A stretch of 64,000 bases of DNA from Cupriavidus consociatus. GTDB lineage: Bacteria; Pseudomonadota; Gammaproteobacteria; Burkholderiales; Burkholderiaceae. Below are positions 1-9,784 of this stretch, piece by piece. A model generated the notes under the pieces. That model did not search any database, was not told where the DNA came from, and worked only from the letters and a program-made list of their open reading frames with translations. The stretch spans positions 124,001-188,000 of the forward strand of contig NZ_JAGIQA010000006.1 of assembly GCF_017814975.1 (NCBI RefSeq). Reading direction: 5' to 3'. Positions within the stretch are counted from its first letter, which is position 1, and each line of letters begins with the position of its first letter. The position numbers and the translations under genes are program-made.

Positions 1-256
1 GCGTGGCCAGCGCGCGCAGGGCGCCGGCCACGCGTTGTGCGAACGGCGAGTCGGTTTCCTCGTCGCCGATCCAGAATTCAAAAAAATCGCCCAGGATGAA
101 CAGCGTGCGCGCGTCGTGAGCGGCGCGCTCGAGCGTGCGCTCTAAGGCCGCCAGCGTGCGTGGCATGCCAGGCGTGAGATGCAGGTCTGAAATGAACCAC
201 GCCGGCGCCTGTACCTCGAGGGGACCGGCCACCGGCGTGCGGGGGATTGCGGTCAT
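1..256 (-). CDS. lpxH: UDP-2,3-diacylglucosamine pyrophosphohydrolase LpxH (N-terminal part, cut by window edge)
   Basis: Only the first 85 or so residues are present; the gene runs off the left end. The family hydrolyses UDP-2,3-diacylglucosamine to lipid X in lipid A synthesis, at the inner face of the cytoplasmic membrane. The translation shows the calcineurin-like metallophosphoesterase signature: FISDLHL near residue 21 (metal-binding Asp and His), then LGDFFEFWIGDE about 30 residues later, the GDxFE-x-W-IGD pattern typical of LpxH. The ATG at 254-256 is preceded by about 75 bases separating it from ppiB, and the two are probably cotranscribed. The identification is strong; the missing C-terminal part cannot be assessed. 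Confidence 0.88.
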   Translation of the reverse strand, partial: MTAIPRTPVAGPLEVQAPAWFISDLHLTPGMPRTLAALERTLERAAHDARTLFILGDFFEFWIGDEETDSPFAQRVAGALRALAT

Positions 257-332
257 GCGCGGGGCCGGGAAGGAGGTGCCGGCCAGGCCGGGCGCGCGTA
301 ACCGCAATCAGGGGACATGGCTTGCTCGGCGA

Positions 333-833
333 TTATTCGACGACGGTGGCCTTCTCGATCACCACGTCTTCGAGCGGCACGTCCTGGTGGAAGCCCGAGC
401 TGCCGGTGCGCACGCCCTTGATCTGGTCGACCACGTCGGTGCCTTCGACCACCTTGCCGAACACGGCGTAGCCGAAGCCCTGCGGGGTCGGCGAGGTGAA
501 GTTCAGGAAGTCATTGTCGACCACGTTGATGAAGAACTGCGCGGTGGCCGAATGGGGCGCGTTGGTGCGTGCCATGGCCACGGTGTAGCGGTCGTTCTTC
601 AGGCCATTGCCGGCTTCGTTCTCGATCGGGGCGTCCGTGCCCTTTTGCTTCATGCCGGGCTCGAAGCCGCCACCCTGGATCATGAAGTTCTTGATCACGC
701 GGTGGAAGATGGTGTTGTCGTAGTGGCCCTTGCGGACGTACGACAGGAAGTTCTCGACCGATTTCGGCGCCTTCTCGGCGTCGAGTTCGATGGTGATGAC
801 ACCCTGGTTGGTATGGAGCTGGACCTTGGACAT
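333..833 (-). CDS. ppiB: Cytoplasmic cyclophilin-type peptidyl-prolyl isomerase B
   Basis: Catalyses cis-trans isomerisation of Xaa-Pro bonds during protein folding. At 166 residues it has the size of cytoplasmic PpiB and no signal peptide (it begins [11 protein letters not shown]). Cyclophilin core motifs are visible: [13 protein letters not shown] near residues 43-55 (active-site Arg and Phe), [18 protein letters not shown] near 87-104, and [11 protein letters not shown] near 121-131. It lies 20 bases downstream of the exported paralogue at 854-1438 and shares most of these motifs with it, so the pair probably arose by tandem duplication and now serves two compartments. Likely cotranscribed with its neighbours on the minus strand. 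Confidence 0.95.
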   Translation of the reverse strand: MSKVQLHTNQGVITIELDAEKAPKSVENFLSYVRKGHYDNTIFHRVIKNFMIQGGGFEPGMKQKGTDAPIENEAGNGLKNDRYTVAMARTNAPHSATAQFFINVVDNDFLNFTSPTPQGFGYAVFGKVVEGTDVVDQIKGVRTGSSGFHQDVPLEDVVIEKATVVE

Positions 834-853
834 GGTTTCCTCTGTACGGTGTG

Positions 854-1438
854 TTATTTGACGACAGTGGCCGACTCGATCACGATCGGCGAGGCCGGCA
901 CATTGCGCATGGGGCCGTAGGCCGTGGTCGGCACGCTCTTGATCTTGTCGATCGTGTCCATGCCTTCCACCACCTTGCCGAAGACTGCGTAGCCGTTGCC
1001 GTCCGGCTGCGGGTAGTCGAGATTCGGATTATCCACCACATTGACGAAGAACTGCGCGGTGGCCGAATCGGGGTTGCTGGTACGCGCCATGGCCAGCGTG
1101 CCGGCCTTGTTCTTCAGGCCGCCGCGGGCTTCCAGGGGAATCGGCGCGCGCGTGGGCTTTTCCTTCATGTCGCGGTCGAAGCCGCCGCCCTGCACCATGA
1201 AGCCGTTGATCACGCGATGGAAGATGGTGCCGCTATAGAAGCCGCTTTTCACGTATTCCAGAAAGTTGGCCACGGTCTTGGGCGCCACGTCCGGGTACAG
1301 CTCGACCGTGAACTTGCCGGCGCTGGTGACGAACTGGACGCGCTCGGCGGCCTTCTGCTGCGCCAGCGCGCTGAACGAAGACAACGCGAGTGCACCTGCG
1401 GTCAGCGCGGCCAGGGCGATGCGACGGGAACGGATCAT
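854..1438 (-). CDS. ppiA: Periplasmic cyclophilin-type peptidyl-prolyl isomerase A
   Basis: Exported cyclophilin of 194 residues. The N-terminus is a classical Sec signal: two early Arg residues, a hydrophobic stretch over residues 8-25, and AxA-like cleavage after LSSFSALA. The mature domain repeats the cyclophilin pattern [31 protein letters not shown] and [13 protein letters not shown]. It should assist folding of envelope proteins in the periplasm. The gene lies between a TPR protein (72 bases upstream) and ppiB (20 bases downstream) in one minus-strand run. The ATG at 1436-1438 is kept because it begins the signal peptide exactly. Confidence 0.95.
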   Translation of the reverse strand: MIRSRRIALAALTAGALALSSFSALAQQKAAERVQFVTSAGKFTVELYPDVAPKTVANFLEYVKSGFYSGTIFHRVINGFMVQGGGFDRDMKEKPTRAPIPLEARGGLKNKAGTLAMARTSNPDSATAQFFVNVVDNPNLDYPQPDGNGYAVFGKVVEGMDTIDKIKSVPTTAYGPMRNVPASPIVIESATVVK

Positions 1439-1510
1439 GGATGGAACTCCGGTGAGTCGGGATTCAAACGGCCCGGACGCGATTGCGCCCGGACATTGTT
1501 GGCAGGGGCG

Positions 1511-2266
1511 TCAGTTGGCGGCCGGGACGCTGGCCGGGGCCGGGCGCTGGGCCGGAGCCGGCTTGCGGCTGCCGGCCGGCGCAGCGGGGGTCCCGGTCGT
1601 GCCCGTCGCCGCTGGCGTGCCGGTGGCTGCCTCCGGGCGCAGCTGGCGCAGCCCGGCGCTGGCGCGGGTATCGGCCGGATTGCGGCGCAGCGCCTCGGCA
1701 TAGGCCTGCTCGGCCAGGCGCCGGTAGACGTCGCCCAGATTGGTGTAGGCGATGGCAAAGGCCGGCTTGACCTCGGTGGCCAGCAGCAGTTCGGCCTCGG
1801 CGCGCTTCAGGTCGCCACGCTTGGCATAGAGCAGTGCCAGGTTGTTGTGGGGCTCGGGCAGCTCGGGGAAGTCCGCCGCCATTTCCGTGAAGGCCTGGAT
1901 GGCGGCGTCCTCGCGCCCGGACTGCGCCAGCGCCCAGGCGCGCTGGAACCGTGCCTGCGCGTTGCGCGGATTGGCCGCGATCACGCGGTCGAATCCCTTG
2001 ATGGCGTCGTCATAGCGGCGCGCGTTGGCGGCCTGCTGGGCCTGGGTCATGCCGGGGTCGGTCGAGCGGATGCCATCCAGCGGCGAGGTGGGCGCGGGCA
2101 GCGACAGCGGCCCGTGCTGTGCCTGCGCGGGCCCGGCCAGTGCGGCGGCCAGGGCCAGGGCAGCCGCGGCGGCCAATGCGGGACGCGGACGGAGCGGGCG
2201 TGCAGGCGCGCCGATCGACGCGGCGGCGAGCGCGGTGGTAGGCGAGGAGGGCAGCAGCAGGCTCAT
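1511..2266 (-). CDS. Exported tetratricopeptide-repeat protein
   Basis: A protein of about 251 residues from the second in-frame ATG (2264-2266); an upstream ATG at 2294-2296 would add ten residues but overlaps a TAGAAT -10-like sequence, so the inner start is preferred with modest certainty. A long Ala/Leu-rich hydrophobic segment ending in AGPAQAQHG looks like a Sec signal peptide. The middle (about residues 80-200) carries successive TPR-like helices, for example QQAANARRYDDAIKGFDRVI and HNNLALLYAKRGDLKRAEAE. The C-terminal 40 residues are low-complexity Pro/Ala/Thr. TPR domains bind protein partners, but no specific partner is evident. It heads the ppiA-ppiB run, so an envelope folding or assembly role is possible but unproven. 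Confidence 0.8.
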   Translation of the reverse strand: MSLLLPSSPTTALAAASIGAPARPLRPRPALAAAAALALAAALAGPAQAQHGPLSLPAPTSPLDGIRSTDPGMTQAQQAANARRYDDAIKGFDRVIAANPRNAQARFQRAWALAQSGREDAAIQAFTEMAADFPELPEPHNNLALLYAKRGDLKRAEAELLLATEVKPAFAIAYTNLGDVYRRLAEQAYAEALRRNPADTRASAGLRQLRPEAATGTPAATGTTGTPAAPAGSRKPAPAQRPAPASVPAAN

Positions 2267-2471
2267 TGAAGACTGGTCCGTTATACTCGGCGGCATTCTA
2301 GCAAAGCGGCACGGCCGGCACTAAAGCCATGGCCCGGGCAAGCGTTGGCAAGCGCGGGCGGCCGCGGCAAGTCCACCGGCGCGCGGCCTACCGGCACATC
2401 GCCTTCCGGTAAGATATGGGGCGCGGCAGAATTGCGCCAGTGCCGCCTCCCCTGACCATTCACTTCGTTTC

Positions 2472-3860
2472 ATGCAGCCTCTGAACATCTACAACACGCT
2501 CGCGCGTGAGAAGCAGCCATTCGTGCCCATCGAACCCGGCAAGGTCCGCATCTATGTCTGCGGCATGACGGTGTACGACTACTGCCACGTCGGCCACGCG
2601 CGCGTGATGGTGGTGTTCGACATGGTGCATCGCTGGCTGCGTGCCGCCGGCTACGAGGTGACATATGTGCAGAACATCACGGATATCGACGACAAGATCA
2701 TCCGACGCGCCGCCGAGAATGGCGAAACCATCGGCGCGCTGACCACGCGCTTCATCCAGTACATGCACGAGGACGCCGCCGCGCTGGGCGTGATCCGTCC
2801 CGACCACGAGCCGCGCGCGACCGACTACGTGCCGCAGATGCTCGACATGATCGGCAAGCTGGAAGCGAAGGGCCTGGCCTACCAGGCCAGCGATGGCGAC
2901 GTGAATTACTCGGTGCGCAAGTTTGACGGCTATGGCAAGTTGTCCGGCAAGTCGCTGGAAGACCTGCGCGCGGGCGAGCGCGTCAGTGCCAACGACGCCA
3001 AGCAGGATCCGCTCGACTTCGTGCTGTGGAAATCCGCCAAGGCCAGCGAGCCGCCCGAGACCAGGTGGGATTCGAAGTGGGGCAGCGGCCGTCCGGGCTG
3101 GCACATTGAATGCTCCGCCATGAGCTGCGCGCTGCTGGGCGAGCATTTCGACATCCATGGCGGGGGGGCGGATTTGCAGTTTCCGCACCATGAGAACGAG
3201 ATCGCGCAATCGGAAGGGGCCAGCGGCAAGCCGTTCGTCAACATGTGGATGCATAACGGCTTCGTGCGCATCAACGACGAAAAAATGTCCAAGTCGCTCG
3301 GCAATTTCTTCACGATCCGCGAAGTGTTGAAGGCATACGACGCCGAAGTCGTGCGTTTCTTCATCCTTCGCGCGCACTACCGCAGCCCGCTCAACTACAG
3401 CGACGCACACCTGGACGACGCGCGCCATGCGCTGACGCGCCTGTACACCGCGCTGAAGGACACGCAGCCCGGCGGCTGCGCGGTCGACTGGGACGAGCCG
3501 CATGCCAGGCGCTTCGCCGAAGCCATGGGCGACGACTTCAACACGCCGATCGCGATGTCAGTGCTGTTCGACCTGGCCAGCGAGATCAACCGCACCGGCT
3601 CCACCGCCGCCGCGCGCCAGCTCAAGGGGCTGGCCGGCACGCTGGGGCTGCTCGAGCGCGATCCGCATACCTTCCTGCAGGGCGGCAAGTCTGCGGACGG
3701 TCCCGGCGCCGAGGAAATCGAAGCCAGCATCGCCGCGCGCAAGGCGGCCAAGGCCGAGCGCAACTTTGCCGAAGCCGACCGCATCCGCGCCGAACTGCTT
3801 GCCGCCGGCATTGTGCTGGAAGACAAGCCGGGTGGCGCGACCGAGTGGAGGCGTGCTTGA
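2472..3860 (+). CDS. cysS: Cysteinyl-tRNA synthetase
   Basis: Charges tRNA-Cys with cysteine in the cytoplasm. Its 462 residues match the family length. Class I signatures are visible: the HIGH-type motif HVGH at residues 39-42, Cys30 just before it as the first zinc ligand, the WHIECSAM segment with the second zinc Cys, and KMSKS at 271-275. The C-terminal region carries the helical anticodon-binding part ([11 protein letters not shown]). A TAAGAT -10-like sequence lies at 2410-2415, about 60 bases upstream. The gene overlaps the start of the following DNA glycosylase, suggesting translational coupling. The long reverse-strand reading frame over this gene is a GC-rich shadow. Confidence 0.97.
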   Translation: MQPLNIYNTLAREKQPFVPIEPGKVRIYVCGMTVYDYCHVGHARVMVVFDMVHRWLRAAGYEVTYVQNITDIDDKIIRRAAENGETIGALTTRFIQYMHEDAAALGVIRPDHEPRATDYVPQMLDMIGKLEAKGLAYQASDGDVNYSVRKFDGYGKLSGKSLEDLRAGERVSANDAKQDPLDFVLWKSAKASEPPETRWDSKWGSGRPGWHIECSAMSCALLGEHFDIHGGGADLQFPHHENEIAQSEGASGKPFVNMWMHNGFVRINDEKMSKSLGNFFTIREVLKAYDAEVVRFFILRAHYRSPLNYSDAHLDDARHALTRLYTALKDTQPGGCAVDWDEPHARRFAEAMGDDFNTPIAMSVLFDLASEINRTGSTAAARQLKGLAGTLGLLERDPHTFLQGGKSADGPGAEEIEASIAARKAAKAERNFAEADRIRAELLAAGIVLEDKPGGATEWRRA

Positions 3861-4672
3861 ACGCTGCCGCGCGCAAGCCCGCCAACGCCGCCGTGCCGGC
3901 CGCCGCCGGCCGGCCGAAGACGTCCGGCCCGCGTCCGGCCAAGGCCGGCGCCAGCGAGGCACCGCTGTCCGACGGCAAGGCCACGCGCAATGCCAAGGCG
4001 GTATTGCCCGAGGCCGACGCGGTACCGCTGCCGGTCGAGACCGTCATCGATGCGGTCCGTCCCGCTTACTGGGACGAAGCCTGCGCCGACCTGATGAAGC
4101 GCGACCGTATCCTGCGCAAGATGATCCCGAGCTATGGCCCGGCGCACCTGGTGTCGCGCGGCGATCCGTTCGTCACGCTGGCGCGCGCGGTGGTAGGCCA
4201 GCAGATCTCGGTCAAGGCGGCGCAGTCGGTGTGGGAGCGCCTGCACGCGGCCTGTCCCAAGCTGACGCCGGCACAGTTTCTGCGCGCGGGCACCGAGAAG
4301 CTGGCCGGCTGCGGATTGTCCAAGCGCAAGGCGGAGTACATGATCGACCTGGCCGACCACTTCAAGGCGGGCCGGGTGCACGTGGCCGAATGGGCGCAGA
4401 TGGACGACGAAGCGGTGATCGCGGAGCTGACGCAGATCCGTGGCATCGGCCGCTGGACCGCCGAGATGTTTCTGATGTTCAATCTGATGCGGCCCAACGT
4501 GCTGCCGCTCGATGATATCGGACTGATCAATGCGATTTCCGCCAACTATTTCAGCGGCGAACCGGTCACGCGCAGCGAGGCGCGCGAGGTGGCGGCCAAC
4601 TGGGAGCCGTGGCGGACGGTGGCAACCTGGTATATGTGGCGTAGTCTGGACCCGTTGCCTGTGACCTACTAG
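3857..4672 (+). CDS. DNA-3-methyladenine glycosylase, AlkA/HhH-GPD family
   Basis: A base-excision repair enzyme that removes alkylated bases such as 3-methyladenine. The helix-hairpin-helix-GPD core is clear: [19 protein letters not shown], the hairpin [13 protein letters not shown], and LPLDDIGL, whose second Asp fits the catalytic position. Residues 1-60 are a basic, Ala/Pro/Lys-rich extension of low complexity that may be disordered. I chose the TTG at 3857 because GGAGG lies five bases upstream and the start then overlaps the cysS stop by four bases (TTGA); a GTG at 3845 is the alternative. It is translationally coupled to cysS. Confidence 0.85.
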   Translation: MNAAARKPANAAVPAAAGRPKTSGPRPAKAGASEAPLSDGKATRNAKAVLPEADAVPLPVETVIDAVRPAYWDEACADLMKRDRILRKMIPSYGPAHLVSRGDPFVTLARAVVGQQISVKAAQSVWERLHAACPKLTPAQFLRAGTEKLAGCGLSKRKAEYMIDLADHFKAGRVHVAEWAQMDDEAVIAELTQIRGIGRWTAEMFLMFNLMRPNVLPLDDIGLINAISANYFSGEPVTRSEAREVAANWEPWRTVATWYMWRSLDPLPVTY

Positions 4673-4787
4673 GCATCGGAACAAGAAAAATCAGAAGCAG
4701 GTGCATTGCACGCTATCTGGCAGGCGCTAAGATGGCGGTCAATTTCCGGTAGAATGCGCCCCTTCACAGACAGGTACGTGTGATTTT

Positions 4788-5759
4788 ATGAAAACCACCT
4801 TCCTGGATTTTGAGCAGCCCATTGCCGAACTCGAGGCAAAAATCGAAGAACTGCGCTTCGTGCAGGACGATTCGGCTGTCGATATTTCCGAAGAGATTTC
4901 GCGGCTGGCCGGCAAGAGCCAGCAGCTGACCAAAGACATCTATGCCAACCTGACCCCATGGCAGGTTGCGCAGATCGCCCGCCATCCCCAGCGCCCGTAT
5001 ACGCTGGACTACGTGCGCGAGATCTTCACCGATTTCCACGAACTGCACGGCGACCGCACCTTTGCCGACGACCTGTCGATCGTCGGCGGCCTGGCGCGCT
5101 TCAATGGCCAGGCGTGCATGGTGATCGGCCACCAGAAGGGCCGTGACACGAAAGAGCGCGCCCTGCGCAATTTCGGCATGCCCAAGCCCGAAGGCTACCG
5201 CAAGGCCAAGCGCCTGATGGAGCTGGCGGACAAGTTCGGCCTGCCGATCTTCACCTTCGTCGACACCCCGGGCGCGTTCCCCGGCATCGACGCGGAAGAG
5301 CGCGGCCAGTCCGAGGCCATCGGCCACAACCTGTACGTGATGGCCGGCCTGAAGGTGCCCCTGATTGCCACCATCATCGGTGAAGGCGGTTCGGGTGGCG
5401 CGCTGGCGATCGCCGTGGGCGACGTGGTGCAGATGCTGCAGTTCGCCACCTACGCCGTGATCTCGCCGGAAGGCTGCGCCTCGATCCTGTGGAAGACCGC
5501 CGAGAAGGCGCCGGAAGCCGCCGAGGCACTGGGCCTGACCGCGCACCGCCTGAAGGCGCTGGGGCTGATCGACAAGATCGTCAACGAGCCGCTCGGTGGC
5601 GCGCACCGCGATCACAAGGCCATGGCGGCGTTGCTCAAGCGTACGCTGGCCGAGTCGCTGCGCCAGTTCCAGGGCATCAGCGTGAAGGAGCTGCAGGCGC
5701 GCCGCTACGAGCGCCTGCTGGCCTATGGCAAGTTCAAGGAAACCGGCGCCCCGGAATGA
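4788..5759 (+). CDS. accA: Acetyl-CoA carboxylase carboxyltransferase subunit alpha
   Basis: Forms, with AccD, the carboxyltransferase half of acetyl-CoA carboxylase, transferring carboxylate from biotinyl-BCCP to acetyl-CoA for malonyl-CoA synthesis. The 323 residues match the family. An N-terminal helical segment ([18 protein letters not shown]) precedes the crotonase-fold core, with [24 protein letters not shown] and the oxyanion-loop region [22 protein letters not shown] -10 hexamer at 4750-4755 gives a short leader. The tilS reading frame begins inside the last 12 codons, so the two genes are probably one transcript. Confidence 0.97.
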   Translation: MKTTFLDFEQPIAELEAKIEELRFVQDDSAVDISEEISRLAGKSQQLTKDIYANLTPWQVAQIARHPQRPYTLDYVREIFTDFHELHGDRTFADDLSIVGGLARFNGQACMVIGHQKGRDTKERALRNFGMPKPEGYRKAKRLMELADKFGLPIFTFVDTPGAFPGIDAEERGQSEAIGHNLYVMAGLKVPLIATIIGEGGSGGALAIAVGDVVQMLQFATYAVISPEGCASILWKTAEKAPEAAEALGLTAHRLKALGLIDKIVNEPLGGAHRDHKAMAALLKRTLAESLRQFQGISVKELQARRYERLLAYGKFKETGAPE

Positions 5760-7164
5760 TCCGTCCGCCCGGCTGACCGACAAGGTCGCACAGGCCCTGC
5801 AGGGCGGTGCGGCCTTTGTTGTTTCTGGGGACGGCGCGCCGGTGATCGCGGTGGCGTTGTCGGGCGGTCGCGATTCGGTCGCACTGCTGCATGCCGCGTG
5901 CGCCGCCACGCAGGGCACGGCGGCGCGCGTGGTGGCGCTGCACGTGCATCACGGGCTGCAGGATGCCGCCGACGAATGGGACAGCTTCTGCGAGGCGTTG
6001 TGCGCGCAGTGGCAGGTCGGTTATTTCGTGCGCCGGGTGGCGGTACGGCCCGCGGCGGGCGAGGGCGTGGAAGCCGCCGCGCGCCGCGCCCGCTATGCGG
6101 CGCTGGCGGCGATGTGCGCCGACAGCGGGGCGCGCCTGCTGCTGTTCGCACACCACCAGGACGACCAGGTCGAGACCGTGCTGCTGCGGCTGTTTCGCGG
6201 CGCGGGCGTGGCTGGCATGGCCGGCATGCCGGCTATCCGGCCGCTCGATGCGCAGGGCGGCGTGATGCTGCTGCGGCCGTGGCTGGACGTGAGCCGCGAT
6301 GAGATCGATGCCTATTGCGCCGCCAATGCGCTGCGCTGGATCGACGATCCCTCCAATGCGGATGCGCGCTATGCCCGCAACGCCTTGCGCGCGCAGCTGC
6401 CGGCGCTGGTGTCGGCGTTCCCCGCGCTGCGCGCCAACGTGGTCCAGGCCGCAGCGCATTTCGCACAGGCCAGCGAGCTGATCGACCAGTTGGCCGCCGC
6501 GGCGATGGCGCAGCTGGCGCATCCGGGCCGCGATGCCGATACGCTGGCCGAACTCGACCTTGCCGGTTTGCGCGCGCTGCCGGCGCCGCAGGCCGATGCG
6601 GTGCTGCGGCTGTGGCTGCGCGACCTCGGCGCGCGCGCGCCATCGACCGCGCGGCTGGCGGCGATGCGCACGCAACTGGTCGCGCACGAGGGCGGCGAGC
6701 CTGCCATCGCCCACGACGGCCTGGTTCTGCGCCGCTTCCGCGACCGTGTGCTGGCCTGCACGCCGCCACCTGCGCAACCTCCCGAAACTGTATCGCTCGA
6801 CTGGCGCGGCGAGGACCGCATCGTCGTGCCCACATGGCGCGGCGAGCTGCGCTTCTACCGTGACGACAGCTTCGGCGTGCCGGAAGCCGTGCTGCGCCAG
6901 CCGCTGCGGCTGGCGCAGCGTGCCGGCGGAGAACGGCTGGTGCTGCGCCCCGGCGGCCCGGCGCGGGCGCTCAAGCAAGCCTGCCAGGAAGCTGGCATCC
7001 CCGCCTGGCGCCGGGCTTGGCTGCCACTGCTGTGGGCAGGCGACATCCTCGTGTTTGCCGCCGGCCTCGGCATGCACCGCCGCTGGCCGGCGGACTCGGC
7101 GGCGCCGCGCTGGCGCATCGAATGGCATGCGCAGCCACCTCAAGTGCCGGGCGCTCCGCGCTGA
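5725..7164 (+). CDS. tilS: tRNA(Ile)-lysidine synthase
   Basis: Converts C34 of tRNA-Ile(CAU) to lysidine, changing its decoding from AUG to AUA; essential in most bacteria. The ATP-pyrophosphatase P-loop SGGRDS is at residues 46-51, followed by [15 protein letters not shown] and RRARYAAL, typical of the N-terminal catalytic domain. A central substrate-binding region and a C-terminal domain ([27 protein letters not shown]) complete a 479-residue protein. The ATG at 5725 lies 35 bases inside accA; no better in-frame start was found, and the overlap implies coupling. The C-terminal half is richer in Ala and Arg than the family average, which is ordinary for this genome. Confidence 0.93.
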   Translation: MASSRKPAPRNDPSARLTDKVAQALQGGAAFVVSGDGAPVIAVALSGGRDSVALLHAACAATQGTAARVVALHVHHGLQDAADEWDSFCEALCAQWQVGYFVRRVAVRPAAGEGVEAAARRARYAALAAMCADSGARLLLFAHHQDDQVETVLLRLFRGAGVAGMAGMPAIRPLDAQGGVMLLRPWLDVSRDEIDAYCAANALRWIDDPSNADARYARNALRAQLPALVSAFPALRANVVQAAAHFAQASELIDQLAAAAMAQLAHPGRDADTLAELDLAGLRALPAPQADAVLRLWLRDLGARAPSTARLAAMRTQLVAHEGGEPAIAHDGLVLRRFRDRVLACTPPPAQPPETVSLDWRGEDRIVVPTWRGELRFYRDDSFGVPEAVLRQPLRLAQRAGGERLVLRPGGPARALKQACQEAGIPAWRRAWLPLLWAGDILVFAAGLGMHRRWPADSAAPRWRIEWHAQPPQVPGAPR

Positions 7165-7297
7165 GCGCGCCCGCCGTTGCGGCGACCCGCCGCGTAGAGC
7201 ACATCGGGAAACCCGCAAACCTCGGCTTCGCCTTGCCTGATAAGCCTTGTTCGTGTATTTTCGAAAGCTTTGCACAATCGCTGGCGTCGACAAGAAG

Positions 7298-8548
7298 ATG
7301 GCTCTCATCGTTCACAAATACGGCGGCACTTCGATGGGTTCCACGGAACGCATCAAGAATGTCGCCAAGCGCGTTGCCAAGTGGCACCGCGCCGGTCACC
7401 GCGTAGTCGTGGTGCCTTCGGCCATGTCGGGCGAAACCAATCGCCTGCTGGGACTCGCCAAGGAAATTTCGCCGCAGCCGAATCCGCGTGAACTGGACAT
7501 GCTCGCCTCCACCGGCGAACAGGCCAGCGTGGCACTGCTGGCAATCGCCCTGCACGGCGAGAACATCGACGCGGTCAGCTACACCGGCTGGCAAGTGCCG
7601 GTGAAGACCGACTCGTCGTACACCAAGGCGCGTATCGAATCGATCGACGACGAGCGCATCCTCGGCGACCTCGACGCCGGCCGCGTGGTTGTGATCACCG
7701 GCTTCCAGGGCATCGACGACGACGGCAACATCACCACGCTGGGCCGCGGCGGCTCGGACACCTCGGCCGTGGCCATTGCAGCCGCAATCGAAGCCGACGA
7801 GTGCCTGATCTACACCGATGTCGACGGCGTGTACACCACCGACCCGCGCGTGGTCGAGGACGCCCGCCGCCTGGACCAGATCACCTTCGAGGAAATGCTG
7901 GAAATGGCCAGCCTCGGCTCCAAGGTGCTGCAGATCCGCTCGGTGGAGTTCGCCGGCAAGTACCGCGTGAAGACCCGCGTGCTGTCGTCGCTGACCGACC
8001 CGCTTATGCCGCTCGAGCAGGAAATGCACTCGGGCACGCTGATCACTTTTGAGGAAGAGTCTGAAATGGAAGCAGCCGTCATCTCCGGCATCGCCTTTGC
8101 CCGTGACGAGGCCAAGATCACCGTTCTGGGCGTGCCGGACAAGCCGGGCATCGCCTACCAGATCCTGGGCCCGATCGCCGACGCCAACATCGACGTCGAC
8201 ATGATCATCCAGAACCAGTCCGTCGACGGCAAGACCGACTTCACCTTCACCGTGCCGCGCGCCGACTACCAGCGTGCGCTGGCGATCCTGGACGACGGCG
8301 TGAAGACGCACATTGGCGCGGGCAGCGTTTCGGGCGACCCGAAGGTGTCGAAGGTGTCGGTGGTGGGCGTTGGCATGCGTTCGCACGTGGGCATCGCCAG
8401 CAAGATGTTCCGCACGCTGTCGGAAGAGGGCATCAACATCCAGATGATCTCCACCTCGGAAATCAAGATCTCGGTGCTGATCGACGAGAAGTACATGGAG
8501 CTGGCCGTGCGCGCCCTGCACAAGGCCTTCGAACTGGAACAGGCGTGA
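7298..8548 (+). CDS. lysC: Aspartate kinase
   Basis: Phosphorylates L-aspartate, the committed step to lysine, threonine, methionine and diaminopimelate. The ATG at 7298 gives [15 protein letters not shown], the canonical beginning with the KYGGTS nucleotide-binding motif, and a protein of 416 residues as expected; an in-frame ATG 17 codons upstream adds an uncharacteristic segment. The kinase domain spans about residues 1-240 ([11 protein letters not shown] near 155). Two ACT-type regulatory domains follow, ending with [18 protein letters not shown], the region that senses lysine and threonine in this subclass. I see no lysine riboswitch in the short leader. The gene stands alone before a tRNA gene. 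Confidence 0.96.
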   Translation: MALIVHKYGGTSMGSTERIKNVAKRVAKWHRAGHRVVVVPSAMSGETNRLLGLAKEISPQPNPRELDMLASTGEQASVALLAIALHGENIDAVSYTGWQVPVKTDSSYTKARIESIDDERILGDLDAGRVVVITGFQGIDDDGNITTLGRGGSDTSAVAIAAAIEADECLIYTDVDGVYTTDPRVVEDARRLDQITFEEMLEMASLGSKVLQIRSVEFAGKYRVKTRVLSSLTDPLMPLEQEMHSGTLITFEEESEMEAAVISGIAFARDEAKITVLGVPDKPGIAYQILGPIADANIDVDMIIQNQSVDGKTDFTFTVPRADYQRALAILDDGVKTHIGAGSVSGDPKVSKVSVVGVGMRSHVGIASKMFRTLSEEGINIQMISTSEIKISVLIDEKYMELAVRALHKAFELEQA

Positions 8549-8608
8549 TCCGTTCGTAAGCATGTTCTGACGGCGCTGCAGATTTTGTGTTGAGTCATCG
8601 ATTTTTCA

Positions 8609-8637
8609 TTGACCAACCCGCTTGGCGTCGTTAGAAT
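8609..8637 (+). promoter_or_regulatory. Sigma-70 promoter of tRNA-Ser
   Basis: TTGACC at 8609-8614 and TAGAAT at 8632-8637 are separated by exactly 17 bases, an excellent match to a housekeeping promoter. It is placed about 41 bases before the first base of the mature tRNA. Confidence 0.8.
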
Positions 8638-8645
8638 ACGCGCTT

Positions 8646-8670
8646 CGTTGTGTGGCTCCCTCACACAACG
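8646..8670 (+). other. Hairpin in the 5' leader of pre-tRNA-Ser
   Basis: A perfect nine-base stem (CGTTGTGTG, 8646-8654, pairing with CACACAACG, 8662-8670) encloses a seven-base loop, in the stretch between the promoter and the mature 5' end at 8679. It would be removed by RNase P. It has no T-tract, so it is not a terminator; a processing role is possible. Confidence 0.5.
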
Positions 8671-8678
8671 CAAGTTTG

Positions 8679-8772
8679 GGAGACGTGGCCGAGAGGTCGA
8701 AGGCACTCCCCTGCTAAGGGAGCATCCGGGCCAAAACCTGGATCGAGGGTTCGAATCCCTCCGTCTCCGCCA
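8679..8772 (+). tRNA. serX: tRNA-Ser, anticodon GCU
   Basis: A 94-base tRNA with the long variable arm expected for serine. Acceptor stem GGAGACG (8679-8685) pairs with CGTCTCC (8762-8768), followed by discriminator G and encoded CCA (8770-8772). The anticodon stem CTCCC/GGGAG flanks loop CTGCTAA with anticodon GCT at 8713-8715, reading AGC and AGU. The T-loop GGTTCGAATCC is present. The gene symbol is nominal; the isoacceptor call rests on the anticodon. Confidence 0.97.
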
Positions 8773-8784
8773 GCAATGGCGGCG

Positions 8785-8822
8785 AACCCCGGAAGATCGC
8801 GGTCTTCCGGGGTTTTGTTTTT
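8785..8822 (+). terminator. Rho-independent terminator after tRNA-Ser
   Basis: A perfect 12-base stem, AACCCCGGAAGA (8785-8796) with TCTTCCGGGGTT (8803-8814), encloses a six-base loop and is followed by TTGTTTTT. It may also serve the convergent small gene at 8888-9238. Confidence 0.9.
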
Positions 8823-8887
8823 CTGGGCGCCGTTTTTGCAGCGCTGTTCCTTGTGGCCCGCGGTTCCAGCCGGCCCGCCGTGCCCCG

Positions 8888-9238
8888 CTACGTGCAATTG
8901 TCCCGATACGCCTGCTGCAGTTCCTTGCGAGACTTGTCGCGCTCGACCTTTGGTACCGGCCGGCCTTGCGCGTTCTGTGTCGCCGTGGCGGTCGACTGGT
9001 ACGTGCGCTTCTTCGATGCGGCGTTGTACTGCTCTTTCAGCGATTCGCATTTGTCGCGCGTGATCTGGTCGGGGTCGAGCGTGGGAGCCGACGGCGGGCG
9101 GTAGGGGTTGCTGCCTTCCTGCACGGCTTCCGAGATGGCACCTGCGGCGCCCTTTGGCGGGGATTGCTGCCCCAGGGCTGCCGAGGCGCTGCACAGTGCC
9201 AGCAAGCCGGTCAGCAGCCATCTTGTCGATATCGGCAT
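8888..9238 (-). CDS. Small exported protein of unknown function
   Basis: I do not recognise a family. The 116-residue product begins with a plausible Sec signal (MPISTRWLLTGLLALCSASA, cleavage near ALG-QQ). The mature part of about 92 residues is hydrophilic, with PDQITRDKCESLKEQYNAASKK and KVERDKSRKELQQAYRDNC; its two Cys residues could form one periplasmic disulfide. This spacing of charged helices resembles small DUF4124-like or lysozyme-inhibitor-like secreted proteins, but I would not assign it. GGAGG lies just upstream of the ATG at 9236-9238, supporting the start. It stands alone, convergent to the tRNA gene. Confidence 0.65.
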   Translation of the reverse strand: MPISTRWLLTGLLALCSASAALGQQSPPKGAAGAISEAVQEGSNPYRPPSAPTLDPDQITRDKCESLKEQYNAASKKRTYQSTATATQNAQGRPVPKVERDKSRKELQQAYRDNCT

Positions 9239-9465
9239 TTTGTCCCTCCTTGATAGCCGGGCAGCCGGGCGGCTTCCTTGACACCATCATATGTGCCGTG
9301 TCCGGAATTGCCAGAATCCGATGTCGGCGGGCCGGACCTGCGTGTCAGTGCAAGGGAAGGGCAATGGCACGCCGCCAGGCCCGCGATTTGCGTTCTGGCG
9401 CTGCCTGCCATAAACCTAATTCAGGGACGCGCCCGCAAGGGCATTCAGGGCTTCAGGAGACGTCA

Positions 9466-9720
9466 ATGAGTGTGCTGATGCTTTCGAACGTCGACGTGGA
9501 AACCACCGACGACGAGATCCGCGATTTCCTCATCCGCTACGGATTCCCGGCGTTCGACGAGCTCGAGCGCCTGCCGGGGGATGGCTCGCGTCCGGCGGTG
9601 GCGGTGCATTTCAATGCAGTGGAGGACGCCGCGCTGCGGATGCTGCAGCCGCGCATCAATCATCTGTTCTGGAAGAAGCGCCAGGTTGAGGCAATGGTGC
9701 TCACGGAGCGCTTCGAATAG
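9466..9720 (+). CDS. Small RRM-like domain protein
   Basis: An 84-residue acidic protein (MSVLMLSNVDVETTDDEIRD...) whose pattern of beta-strand, helix and strand, with SNVDVETTDDEIRDFLIRYG and AVAVHFNAVEDAALRMLQ, resembles an RNA-recognition-motif fold. Aromatic RNP residues are only partly conserved, so RNA binding is inferred. CAGGAGA lies seven bases before the ATG at 9466 and decides the start; longer upstream frames lack coding character. Single-gene unit facing the ferredoxin-NADP reductase convergently. Confidence 0.7.
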   Translation: MSVLMLSNVDVETTDDEIRDFLIRYGFPAFDELERLPGDGSRPAVAVHFNAVEDAALRMLQPRINHLFWKKRQVEAMVLTERFE

Positions 9721-9730
9721 GCGGGAAGGA

Positions 9731-9754
9731 CCTGCGGGCGCGAAGTCCCGCAGG
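9731..9754. terminator. Inverted repeat between convergent genes
   Basis: CCTGCGGG (9731-9738) pairs with CCCGCAGG (9747-9754) around an eight-base loop in the 64-base gap between two converging genes. There is no clear T-tract on either side, so termination efficiency is uncertain. Confidence 0.45.
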
Positions 9755-9784
9755 CTGCAGGCCGTGCCTGCGGGGTGCCGGCGC

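Noticed and set aside
2460..3503. Long minus-strand frame over cysS
   Set aside because: It is antisense to a gene with intact class I synthetase motifs, and the translation is His/Arg/Ala/Val-rich without domain patterns, as expected of GC-rich shadows.
7165..7297. Possible lysine riboswitch before lysC
   Set aside because: The leader is only about 130 bases and shows none of the long conserved helices of the lysine riboswitch.
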